NCBI RefSeq assembly: GCF_036373705.1
Contig: NC_089856.1
Coordinates: forward strand, 1,799,501 to 1,863,500
Source: Amia ocellicauda
Taxonomy: Eukaryota; Chordata; Actinopteri; Amiiformes; Amiidae
DNA length: 64,000 bases
Direction of reading: 5' to 3'
The stretch's first letter is position 1, and each line of letters begins with the position of its first letter. The translations under genes and the position numbers were made by a program. Shown here one piece after another: positions 34,555 through 55,525 of the stretch. The notes beneath the pieces were generated by a model. That model saw only the letters and a list, made by a program, of their open reading frames with translations, ran no database searches and was not told the DNA's origin.

Positions 34555-35775
34555 GTAAGAAACATTGTGTCTTTTGATCCCAAACACTCCTGCCAGGGCT
34601 GTGAATGGCATGCCTTAATCAGCAATGATAAAGGTGAGTATTTGGGTAGATTGTGCTGCCTGTACATGGTCTGAGCTGGAGACAGTCAACGTGGACAGCG
34701 TAGATCAATGATACAGGCCAGAGATAAGGACTGTGATAGTTGATAAGGAGAGGTTTACATAGTCAGTAAATGCATGAGTTTTGTGAAGCGTACAGTGGGT
34801 TCACCAGCCATAACCTTTCCTGTTTCTCGATGACGTTCTTCTTTTGAGACGGTTTTCTCAGACAGGAATGCAATCAGTCAGCCTCATGCTTTAACTGTGG
34901 ACCACTACTAAGATAAGACCCTGAGTTTCTATAATCAATAGTCATGGCACACTACTGCTACAATGTTGATGCAGGAAGGTAACTCGTAGTCGCGGGGAGA
35001 GAGACATAGTGAGAGCCTGACATTTGAAATACAGAGCAAGGGAAGGTACATCAGTGTAAAAGGTAGAGGGAAATCATTGCGAGATGAAAAAGTACAGGCT
35101 GGTGTGAGAGGGCACTGTGTGCTGCACTGCCCATTTGGATTTACACAGGCTATTTGAAATGTAGAAAAAAGTATTTTATTTCCCCCAGAACTGGCTCTGT
35201 AATAGCTTGTGGGAAAAAGTCATAAAACGAATAAATTAGCAAACCATTGGGAACATCTTAAGTGGTTATATAGTGTCAGTAGGTCCTGGTGGACACTAAC
35301 GAATGTCTTTAGAGTTACAGGTTAACAAACAGTATGCAGATTGTGCATTTAAAGAAGCATAATCCCTTTGTAAAGCTATCTTGACAGCAGATCTGTTTTG
35401 CCCTTAGGAATTGCTTGCAGAATGCAAACTAAATGGTTACATTGCATACATTGTAACATTTAATATTTTTTAATGACGTTCTTTTGTGCATGCAATGATC
35501 CCTGATCAGTTCATTACGTTCTTTCTGTTTTTGTGCCAATATCTGATGGTCGATCCATCTAAATATGAGCATGGTATGACAATGCACCGATACAGATGGT
35601 CCTCGGGGCTGGTGTCTCATTTTGACAGCAGCAGCTCTTACTGTCGTCCCATACAGGGAGAAGAGCATGTTCCTGTTTTCACTGTGCCTGACAGCATCAT
35701 AACGTGTGTAAAGGACTTTGAGAGAATATCCCCTGAAAAGGTGCTATAAAACCAAATAACCGACTGATCTTACAG

Positions 35776-36681
35776 CACGAGATCCTCTTGAAGCATGAAC
35801 AATCGCTCCATCTCCTGGTGGCTTGGTCAGATAGGACTTCCCCAGTACACCAGGACCCTGGAGAGAGAGTATTATGGGTTGGAGGTAAGAGTCATCATCT
35901 TGCACTATTTCACACTGCTTGTCAGCTACAGCCTCCACCTGAAGCTGAGGCCACAGCAGTCCCACTATAGGATGGCACTGCCCACCCCATCCTCCATAAA
36001 CTCTTGGTATTGAAATAATTAAACATTTCATCCACCCCCCCACCACCACAATAACAACCAGAATAAAGGCAGTCATGTAGAAGGCAGACCTAGCCCTGCT
36101 CAGCCAAACATTGTTGTTTTCTCAGGGGTTGATGCAAGTGACTGATGGAGACTTGAAGGAGGCCGGGATCCAGAGCCAGGAAGATCGGGCGACCATCCTG
36201 TACCACCTGAGGCAGCAGCAGCAGCAGGACGAACCAGGTACAGTCCCTGGTCCAGTGCAGCGTTCAAACCAGATCACATTCAATATTGACTAATGCATCC
36301 AAATAGAAGTGGTTCAGTTTCGCATGAGAGATCTGGGGATGAACCAGAGGACTAGAAATAGTTTTTACTGTTTTTTCTTCCAGCAGCCCCAGGAAGCCCT
36401 ACTGCCCCCCCTCAGGGCAGAGTGACCCGGAAACACTCGCTGGGGTCCTCCATAGACTTGGTGGGGTCGTCCGGCAAACGTCTGTCCAGCCACAGTCTGG
36501 GCCTTTTCCGCCAAAGTGTCCTGCCGCGACTCCGCCGGAGAGACAAGGCGGCGTTCTCCTCCTGCTCCCAGCTCAGCACCCTGGAGGAGAGCCTCTCACC
36601 TGGCCCAGCCCCCCACCACGGCAAGAAGGACACCCTCCAGCCTGGACAGTCCGCCACGCTGCCTCGCAAAGGAACCCAGAG
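35776..36681 (+). CDS. SAM domain exons upstream of the NSP-family gene
   Basis: Three exons join in frame. Exon one (35776-35884, ATG at 35795) encodes MNNRSISWWLGQIGLPQYTR. Exon two (36126-36237) encodes GLMQVTDGDLKEAGIQSQED. Together these form a SAM domain, a helical protein-interaction module (residues about 5-65). Exon three (36384-36681) adds RVTRKHSLGSSIDLVGSSGK, a Ser/Arg-rich linker and an SATLPRKG motif, recalling the SSMDLL and GTLPRK motifs I remember from the BCAR3 N-terminus. Its acceptor is a NAGNAG pair (36384 or 36387). It ends at GTAAGA in phase 2. Joined directly to the SH2 exon at 44191 it would hit a stop, so at least one exon of 3n+1 length is missing between them. I infer that this is the N-terminus of the downstream NSP gene. 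Confidence 0.75.
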
Positions 36682-38079
36682 GTAAGACCCCCCCTTGTCC
36701 TCTACTCTCCACACCCCATGTCCTTGAGAGACCACCCCACACCTGATTCTCCACATTTTATAGACTTCTTCAATCACAGGGTTCATCTTGACTTTGGCCA
36801 TCGCGGGCCAATTAGTGTAACAAATTGCTCCCTGGGACCTGGGCTGGACTCCCATTGGCACAGAAGGCATTCAATCATGCAGACCTCACTAGCCCCGGTT
36901 GTGCTCCACACACCTTTAGAAAAGGAAAAATAAGCCATATTCACATGGTCCTCATACCCACAAGAGCGAGCATAATGGGGAGCACACTCCAACACACGGG
37001 TCACTGCCAGCTCGGATTGAATGATCTCTCTATGAGAGCGGGTCCCTGAGGAAGACACTCTGCATGACAGGTTTCTGTGATGGTGTCGTGGCTGCATTTC
37101 TTTTGCATGCAAATGGATGGTTTCCTATGAGCTGATTTATAAATAATAGGTTTATTTTGGATTATGAATCTGTAACATCACGCCAAACACTCACTTGGAC
37201 TCTGGCTACATTCCTGCCAATATCAGAAGGGGGCTCTGCTGGGGCTTTAATGTCTGCCGACAGGATTAGATCATAGCTGATGGTCATAGCTAGCATGAAC
37301 ACACTCCGGAGTACCCCAATTATGTCCTTTGAAACCCTCATCATTGCCCCTCTTTGTCCATGTGCTCTCTACCAACACGTTGTGCACAATACTCAGCAGT
37401 GACCGCCCCCATCTCTGAACTCATTCAAATTCAAGCGCGGAAATTGGATTATAATAATAATGATCATCTTTCAAATTCTATCTTTCAGTACAGATCATAA
37501 TTCACAGGTACCGTGAGGTTGTCGGCTCTGAAGAGAAACATCAGAAAGATGATAAGGGGTGCTTTACTTTAGGAAAGCACTAGGTGGCACTATGACAGTG
37601 GAAGTTTAGGAGCTGCACAGTTATGCCCGGTAATGAATGCGGCATCAGCAATAAGGGATGATTTATATTACATTCCGCGAATATTTGAGAGGGTTTTTGT
37701 TGTTGATGTGCATGCCGGGACAGTACAGGGCAGGACTGAAATAGGAGACAAATGCTGCGACTCAAAAGCAACCAAAACATGGCAGTCTGAAGGAGCCAGG
37801 TGTCAGAACTTTTGAAGTTGAGGTTTTCATTATTAAAACCCGTTTTAAACGTGTAGTGGTGCATTCACTCCCAGTTTGTACTTGGATATGACTAGCTGTG
37901 GCTTTGGAGAGACTGCTCAGACATGCGGAGGAAGTAAAGGTTACTCAAGTCTCTGAAGTCCACTATTCACGAAGGCCTGTGTTTCGCGGTTAGATGTCCC
38001 CCCGCCGACTCAGCAGCACCCCTTTTGACAGAGACGGCTGTATATAAAAATCTATTGTCCTTGGGGACATAATTTACAG

Positions 38080-38398
38080 CAGAGGTGTCAGACTGCAGTT
38101 CTGGGGGGGCGCAGTGTCTGGAAGGTTTCATTCCAGCTCGGGTCTTGGTTTCTTAATTGGTCTAATTAATCAATTAACGATGAATGTAAACCTTCCCTCC
38201 AGACTGTGACGAGTTCTGTGGGTTCAGTGTTTAGGAGTCATCACCACATTGGCAGGTATCGGCTCTAAACATCAGATATGACCGTTTTAGATAAGCCTAC
38301 CTGAGTAAATAATGACATTAAGTAATTGGGATCTCCTGTTGGAACAGGACAGACAAACAGACAGTGCAGCCCCCCAGGACGGGAGTGTGACACCCCTG
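38080..38398. mobile_element. hAT MITE (319 bp)
   Basis: The left end is CAGAGGTGTCAGACTGCAGT and the right end, reversed, is CAGGGGTGTCACACTCCCGT. Flanks ATTTACAG (38072-38079) and ATTTACAA (38399-38406) are an 8-bp target duplication with one change, as expected for hAT. It has no coding capacity. Confidence 0.88.
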
Positions 38399-39947
38399 AT
38401 TTACAAAAAAAATCGAAAAGGTGAGGAATGACATCACAGGTACATGCTGTCGAAATGCATCATGGCAGTTTTTGAGACAAAGTACAGGAGGCCCACTACT
38501 TATTGCAATCCCCATCGGTCATACAACCAGCACTGCACCCAGCGTCTCCTCCTCATCACTCCATCCCCCCCTCTCTCTCTCTCTCTGATCTAACTCTCAA
38601 GGTATTGCTTTTAACCACACACCAGGGAAGCTTCCTATGAGAGCAACGCCGTGCAGATGTGTAATTACAAACCTAGAGGAAAAGATTAGACCGCGGGAAA
38701 GCAGCTGTATGTCTTGAATGGCGTCTTTCCACATAATGAGGGAGAGAGAGATGAAGAGCTGGGCTGCCTAAATCGTTTACAGAAAACCTAACCTGAAATC
38801 GCTTTTGTATATTTGAATGTTGGGTTCACCTCTTTGAAAGCTTGTTATTTTCAAATCGTTTCCAAACACCTGTTGTGTTCAAAGCCGTGGCGGGGAGGTC
38901 TTCTGTCTCCGTCTCTTATTTATTTGATTTGTTTTGCTGCACGTCATCTCCATCCGTTATCTATAACCACTTCACCCAGTACAGCACAGCTTCTATTCAT
39001 GGCATTTAGCGGATGATTTTACGCAGGTGATGCACACAGCCGGTGGTGTGGTGAGCTAGAGTGACAACCTCACACACTTCCAGAGACAAAGCCTTTACCT
39101 AAATCACTGCATCTTGTTCTTTATGTAACGTGTAGCCTATAGTGCAACCTCCACATTGTCTGTACATGGTTTCTACAGGTACGATATGCATTTTGCTTTC
39201 TTTCGCAATGCATCCTGTTTTCCTTCTCATTAGTTATTTCACACACAACCTACTCATTCTTTTAGAGGCCCAATCTCTTAAGCCCGGGGATGCTCGGTTG
39301 TGCGTTGATCTTCAAATACACACGTTTCTTTTCAGCTCAGCGGTAAATGACATCCAAGGGAATCAAATGAGAGCTTGAGATACATCCTGAAGCATCACAA
39401 ATCAAAGGCCAGTAAATAGACACTTCATTCACGGATGCAATTGTGCCAGTCCTGAACATGTATTTAACAGTCAAGAGAAAATGTAGGAGAATTAAATGAT
39501 TCACAGTAGTTGCCTTGTACCACCCACTTCAATGACAATAAATACCCACACTAACTGGACAGAGCTCTCAGACAGAGGACGGTATATTTACTTAGCCTAT
39601 TTATTATTCTTTGTATGATACAAAAAATGTCAATGATGTTATGTATGAATAGTAACAATACTACTAATACATTAATAGTCGTTTTTAGGCAAGTGAGAAA
39701 TGCTGTAAAGTAAGAATGCTTTCAAAAATAGACAAATATAATCTATTAACATATCAATTAACTAAATGCAAAGAGAGTGAACAGAAGAAAAATCTACATC
39801 AAATCCATATTTGGTGTGACCACCCTTTACCTTCAAACAGCAACAGTACTGTATGTATGTGTGTATATTATATATGCATATGCAATAAATATACTGCAAT
39901 AAATATACTGCAATGTTTTTGCAACTAAGAGTCAGGACTGAAAATAG

Positions 39948-39949
39948 GC

Positions 39950-40005
<56 letters not shown>

Positions 40006-40006
40006 G
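39948..40006. repeat. (AAT)n microsatellite
   Basis: About 19 AAT units are visible. Confidence 0.95.
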
Positions 40007-40799
40007 TAAGACTACTGTTGAAATTGGATGTGTCCCACTCAGGTCGTTACATTAATCCACGCACCGGGAGCACCGTGGGTTGCAGCGGGTTGTGTAATGA
40101 GGATGAATTGCAGCAGCTCTGTGTGCCTTGAATGTGAGAGCCAGGAAATTGTGTAAGAAATCTTCAGCAAAGAAAGGCTTAGGAACGGCAACACGCCCAT
40201 GCTCATTCATACGGAGTTAAAAGATGGTTTGACATGAACAGTGTATATTGTAACCATAACTGTGACGTTATAGCGAAATTATTCTAATATCAATAATGAT
40301 ATCAAATAAAGAAACGGATACATAAATAATGGTCTGTGTTAATCAATCTGAGATCCTAAATGGTGATGCAGTTCGCTTTATGGTTATTTTTAGTCCCTTT
40401 TCGTGGGATGCTGCATCTCAAAACGCTTGATCGAGTCCAGCTTGAATGTTACAGAGCCGAGATAAAGCCCAAAAAGATTATCAGAAAAGTCTAATGAAGC
40501 CGAGAGGAATTAGAGCTGAAAACAACAAGCTAAAGAGCTCATGAAAACATCGTTACAATAAACGGCTACTTAATTGTTACATTTGTATGTTTCCATCGTT
40601 CTTGACGCGATACGATTAAACGCAAGTATTGTAGTTTGTACAACCCCCTGTGTTCCCCGATTGCAGTGGTACGGCCCGGAAAAAAGGGTGCAGTATGTTT
40701 GCCTTGTGCAATCCCGGAGATAAAATAATGTGCATGTATTGGTCTTTTGCATACGCGGTGTGGGGCAAACCGGCGGGGTGGGAGCAGTAGGTGTTGACA

Positions 40800-41073
40800 T
40801 GATTTCAGCCCGGAGAGACAGAGAGACTGGATCTTAACTGGCAGCAGCGCAGTGATTCAAGTGCCAATCACCATGTGTTACTAACTTTTTCATTTTTAAC
40901 GGTGAAACGTCATATTGTCTGTAGGTTGTGCTGTAAAGGCAGGGGAATTTGAGGAATGCGGTAGATAGCGGTGCCCTGCGAGGGACGGACTGGGGAGGAC
41001 CTGTGAAGACTCGTCCCGTTTGACTCTCTAAAGGGAGAATCTCGATGTCGTGGTTTTAAAAGCGAACAAACAA

Positions 41074-41111
<38 letters not shown>

Positions 41112-41171
41112 CATTTCAATGGACGATGCCGAATATCGAGTTTGAAATGAGCTGAAGCAGAAGGTCTCCAG
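40800..41171 (+). promoter_or_regulatory. Candidate alternative first exon of the NSP gene
   Basis: The stretch ends in GTCTCCAG with a consensus donor GTAAGTCA at 41172. It has a short ATG frame (MDDAEYRV then stop) but no long one, so it would be a 5' untranslated exon. Splicing to 44191 would let translation start at 44212. The (AC)n run lies just upstream of the donor. This is inference only. Confidence 0.35.
41072..41110. repeat. (AC)n microsatellite
   Basis: About 19 AC units are visible. Confidence 0.95.
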
Positions 41172-44079
41172 GTAAGTCACCGATTAACGAGTAAAGGTTA
41201 TTTATCTGTTTTCAGAAATCACTTGTCAGCGTGAGGTCTGTTTCGTGTTTAGAGTGAAAGGCAATACATTATTAAATTGCACTTTAATTGCAACATTGCT
41301 TTGTTCGGTAAAGTTTTGAGTGTCATATAGCGCCTTTCACAGAACTGTACAAATATCTGTGCAAAGGTATTTGGATGATAGATGAACACAGACTACCTGG
41401 ACCTAATCTACATGGCACTTACTTTATTATTATACAGATATTTGAAAAGCCTTTGTAATGCAATGTAATTGTTAATACGGTTGTTTCTGACTCACTGTGG
41501 TCCTCAAACTAGTCTTAAAGTGATTAGAAATGTTATGGCAGATATTTGTTTCGAAGACGCATATGTTACATATTGCCTAAGACATGTATTGTAAGCTTTT
41601 GGCAATACAGCTATTCTGTTAATTACTGTTAAGTGTCATTCAGTTAAAATGTAAGTTTATCTGGATTGGAAAAAGGAAATCTGGACGCGCACAAAGGGAA
41701 GGAAAATGTAATTAAAACAAACAAAAAGTGACAGAAAAGTAGCCTCTCACACTCCTAACTTTACAACTCCCCTGTTTCAGTTTCTGTCCTCGATGCTTTT
41801 TTCTTTTGTTTAAACCCCGTTAAAGCAAAAGCTCGACTCAGGAAGGAAGCTATGCTATATAAAACAGCCCAGAGCTGCCAATGTGGCCAGTTAGGGGATG
41901 TTTTTGGCACTGGCTTTATCCTGTGCATCTCTCTTGGTTGTGTAGCTGACCTTCATACACTGAGCACCATGTGGACAGATTAAAAAGCCATCAACTGGCC
42001 CTGAGCCACAGCTGGGACACAATGACTCCGGTCTGCTCCCGGTTGTTGATCTTGCCATTAGAAAATATTTCCATGTGCACCAAACTTAATTTCAACTTGA
42101 ATCCTGTTTACAGTACCAGCTGGATGCTTGAGTTCTGATTACAAAAAAGTAGAAGAGAAAGAAAACCTTTCAATAGGAGGGATACAACACACAGCCTTTG
42201 AATTGGACTGAAGTAAAGAGAATAATATGCCAGTGAAGAGACTTCAGGGGGAAACGACAGACAAGGAGACTGCAGTTGTTCTTGTGACATACCTTGAAGA
42301 TTTTCCTTCCCTATCTGCTGCCCAACAAAGTGGACATCAGTGTCAAATGACAACCCTGCCTAATTGCTTGGGGCAACATGTCACTTTGGTCTCCATGTTA
42401 ATTAACCACAGCTCACTTAACGTGTACAAATTTAGTGTTTGGAGATGCTCCTGTGATTCTGGTTGTTTCAAAGAGAAGCAGAACTCTTCTGGGTGTCCCT
42501 AATGAAATGTATGGAATCAACCTGTCAGTTTTAACCTATTTTTTTGCTGTTAGAAGCAGCTTTCTAGCCTCTCCAAAGGAAGGCTTTAAAAGCAACCCCA
42601 GTGCTGTAGTTTATTAATGCTCACACCCCTGTATTGCAATGTTATCTTGCAAGATCTATGATGTCACCGGCAACAGAAGAGCCAACAGCACTGGCTGTAC
42701 AGCAGGGTGTTATTAATCATTCTCTCACAGGGGTGAAAGGTCACCTATGGGGAGGAAGTCACACCCACCCCCATAAACAACATGACCTGAAATCCGATCA
42801 ACGGAGCCAGGTGAACTTCAACCTCTTACTGTACAGAATATTAAAACAAAGTGAGGATATATACAGAAAATAGAAATGATGTTACTGCAAAGAGTGGCAG
42901 ACACAGAGGGAAATGCGTGTTTTAAAGCCTGCGCTCAAAAAGGGTGATTTTCAAAACCGTTTCTTAGTATGTCATAAGAGCTGTGGAGAACTATTGTTAA
43001 TTGTTGTTTAAATGTATCATATTATATAAAGTGTTGACTTGTCTGGGAAAGGTGGTACACTGGATCTACTGTGTGAGCAAACAGATCTACGCTAGGGTTG
43101 CAGTGTGCCTGACAATGTATGTCCTGGTGTGACATTTGTACAGCACATGAAAGCAGGCGATTAGGAGCATTTATGACATTTTACGAAGTGGGGGATTGTA
43201 AAAAACACTCCCGCACAGCTGGAGACCGCAGCAAAGGGCTCAACTCACGCCGGCCTCACTTCCCACAACTTGACTTCAGAGTGCGCAGCAAAGCGAGTTT
43301 GTGTTTAACTCACACACACAAATGGTACGTCAAGAAGCAAAAGAAAAGCAAGGCTGAGTTAGGGCTGTCCAACTCCTAGAGGAGTGACATTGCTTCATAC
43401 CACCTGAGCTTTTACCCACTTACTCAAACTCACTGTTGTTCGAAGCGCTAAAAACTTTCCCGACTATAGTTATGGCTGGTATGTGTTATAGTATTGAGGA
43501 CCACCAGTGCACACAGAAACTGGTTTAGATCTTTTTCATTTAACAAACAAAAAATGAAACAAAAAAACTACTTGAATTACTACCACAGCTTTCAAGTGAC
43601 TGCTCTGCATTTCCATTGTTTTTATTTTTAGCACCCTCTCCTGATTATAAATATTTTGCTTTGTTTTCAGTAAACGGAAGAGTGTGGGCGTGTATTTAAG
43701 CAACTTGAAGGTAAGGAAGGGGCTCTTATTGCTATTATTATTATTATTATCTTGTTGCCAGTGCAACCAGCATGTTAGCACAAGTATGTAGAAAGTTGCG
43801 AGACTCAGGAATTGTGATGTCAGCGAAATGGCCACATGTCGAGAGAACTCACCGGCACAACTTTGCCCTTTGCGCAAATTGAACACCACAGTGAACTAAA
43901 TGAATCCCACAATTATTGATCTGTTTACTGATCTCTGACATCATGGGTTCTTGTAGCATCCAAAAGCAAAACCTACTTCAGATAACAGGAGGTGGTGCAC
44001 ATATTGGAATAGCACTAGACAAGCAAGCACCCATGGACTCCTCTTGGGGTGGTCAGCAAGTCTATGACATGATCCATGA

Positions 44080-44150
44080 CTCTGTCTCTGTCTCTGTCTC
44101 TGTCTCTGTCTCTGTCTCTGTCTCTGTCTCTGTCTCTGTCTCTCTCTCTC
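44080..44150. repeat. (TGTCTC)n hexanucleotide repeat
   Basis: About 11 units of TGTCTC are followed by CTCTCTC. It lies about 40 bp upstream of the acceptor of the first SH2 exon and forms an unusually long pyrimidine-rich tract. Confidence 0.95.
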
Positions 44151-44190
44151 GATGCCTGTTTGTCTGTCTGCGTGTGTTGGCTCAAAACAG

Positions 44191-53120
<8,930 letters not shown>

Positions 53121-53882
53121 CAAAGTAATATTTGGGCCTTTTCAGGTTTTTAAGGTTAAGATAAAAGTGAAACAGACCCACAGAGCACAATACACAGGAG
53201 AAACGGACACGCACACACATGACAAAATGACACCGAGACAAAAAGACTACAGTAACACCTGGAACCCTTACACACACAAAACTGGAAATGAAAAAGACAA
53301 TTGAAGAAAGTTACCAGAAAATCTGTTTATATAAATATGCATATCTTATTAAAACAAATGAGACCAAGTCAGATAGTGGGTTATTTTTGAAATGTACTCA
53401 TTTATATCCCATTAAAATAAGGGAAATTGTAATAGGCAATCTGTTTTCATTTCAAACTATGTACAACACACTATAGACGAGAGGGGGAAATCAAAAGGCA
53501 CCAAGAGAAGAGAAGTGTGATCCTGCACAGACAGAGCATCTCCAGAGAACAGGCTCAGCAACAGCATAATTAAATCAAAGAAAATAAAACATTCAGTCCA
53601 CAGACCGGGAGCCAAAAAAAAACAAAAAAACAGAAACCTGAAAAGAGAATAAGTCCTCCTTAAATATAAAATGACATTTGTCTGCTTTTAAAAAGAACAT
53701 TTATAAGGGTAATAGGCTAAAAAGATAATAGTGGTAACATAGCTAAAATATATTATTTCTTGTAATATAAATATGATCGTCCTAAAAGATTGCAAAGCAT
53801 CTTTTTCGCTCACCTTCCATTGCTTTTGTGTTCCTCACCCACCCCTTTTCAGAGACAAATAAGAGGAGTAAATCAGAGTTCT
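53121..53882. other. Gap between convergent 3' ends
   Basis: The short stretch between the poly(A) signals of the two convergent genes is A-rich and shows no further gene. If other poly(A) sites are used, the transcripts could overlap here. Confidence 0.4.
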
Positions 53883-53888
53883 TTTATT
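53883..53888 (-). terminator. Candidate poly(A) signal of TRIP10
   Basis: AATAAA on the minus strand lies about 1.6 kb past the stop at 55526. Another near 54087-54092 is an alternative. Confidence 0.45.
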
Positions 53889-54003
53889 GTGTGCTTATCA
53901 TAATAATAGTTGAAACAAACTAAACAAAAAGTAATAAAATCTTGACCAGTCCAGCACTGGCCATTATAGGCAATGCTGTTTTGACTCCTGCTGTCAAAAA
54001 GAG

Positions 54004-54015
54004 ACGCGTGCGTGC

Positions 54016-54083
<68 letters not shown>
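54004..54083. repeat. (TG)n microsatellite with (CG) interruptions
   Basis: About 35 TG units follow GCGTGCGTGCG. It would lie in the 3' UTR of the minus-strand TRIP10 transcript as (CA)n. Confidence 0.95.
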
Positions 54084-54085
<2 letters not shown>

Positions 54086-55525
54086 TTTATTATTAAGGCT
54101 TCAACCCTTCACAGTGCACTTACCACGAACATGAAACAATTGTTTCTTTCTGCACCAAACTGTACTTTGGACCTACTGGAAATCGCGCAATGGCGAGCTT
54201 CACACCCTAAATCTCTGGGTCTGAGAGGGCACCGTGGGCTGACGAGTAGCAGATGAAAACGAGAACTTCAAATTAAGTATTCAAGTATAGAAATTACAGA
54301 AAATTATCAAAATCCGTAAGGGTGGTTATTTTCATGCAAACATCCTCCATTTCACGCGCCCGGCTGGTACATTTACAAAGGAAAGGAAGATCAATTTGTG
54401 TTTGCAAAACAAAATGATATATATATATATATAGATTTATCTAGAGTTTGTAAACACTTTCATTCTGCAATAACCACCAACAATGAAACCGGGCCATAAC
54501 CCAAGTGTCTAAACCAACCAAGGCAAAATTCCTGTGGAGAAAAATTCCCTTTAGGAGAGCGAGAGGGGGAGCCCAAACACAGTGGGGAAAATTATCACAA
54601 CAACAATTATAATAAGAGATTATAATGATTATAATTGTAAGAATGAATCTGAATCCCGAACCCGAGATTGTGCATTGAGGTGGCATTCGAACGCCAGCCT
54701 GGTTTCTCTTCCGACCCAACTCAACACGCGTCAGTCTGTGTTGCTCAATCTCTGTCCGTAAATTCGCTGCCACCGTAAACGTAGGCTTAACAGAGAGCGT
54801 CGTCGAATATCAGTCAACTGAATAGAACTCTTCAAACCATCCTTTTACACATAAAAACATGGTCTGCCAGCCCCTCCAAAAAGAAAAAACTATTACCCTG
54901 ATAAATTGCACACCAAATCCTGATGCTTTCCTTTATATCTCCGCTCTTTGATAAACCTATTTTGCAAAACGAACTGGAGAGAAAAAACACATAAAAACCA
55001 TGATCATAAAACAAAATAAAAAATGAAAAGTCGAGATTTAAATGTTGCTTTTTTGCACTCCAAAACTTTTGAGTTCAATACTAAAATAAAAACAAAAAAC
55101 GCTAAAGAACAGCTATGGCAAAATTTGGAGTTCCCGTCTTCTCGTTTTCAAATACTTCCTTTTTTTTAAAGTTTTTTTCATGCATTTTTAGTGGCAATTT
55201 GGCTTCCCCTTGGCCAGCTTCACACAGTGTCCCACCCATGACCCCCTCGCACACGGTCCCTGCATTCCTTGGCTTTGGAGTGAATGCAGTGGTCTGTTCG
55301 TAGCTCTAACAACCTGCTCCCCTCTCGCCCCTTTACCCCAGTCCTCTGAATTTCAGAGAAACGGTACAGCAGCAGAAACCTTAATCCTTTTCTTCTTTTT
55401 CTTCTCAGCCATCTTCAGTGTTTATCAAAAAAATAAAATATATATATTAAAAACAGGGGGTTGGCTTCTCAGATCGTCGCCTTGATGAGCACTGATGTCC
55501 TGACTGTCGGTGGGAGGGCTGCAGG

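Larger units (their letters stand above)
36682..44190. other. Intron between SAM exons and SH2 exons
   Basis: The stretch holds a hAT MITE (38080-38398), (AAT)n and (AC)n repeats, a possible alternative first exon ending at 41171 and a TATATAAAA box at about 41857. I looked for the missing linker exon and could not identify one. Confidence 0.45.
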
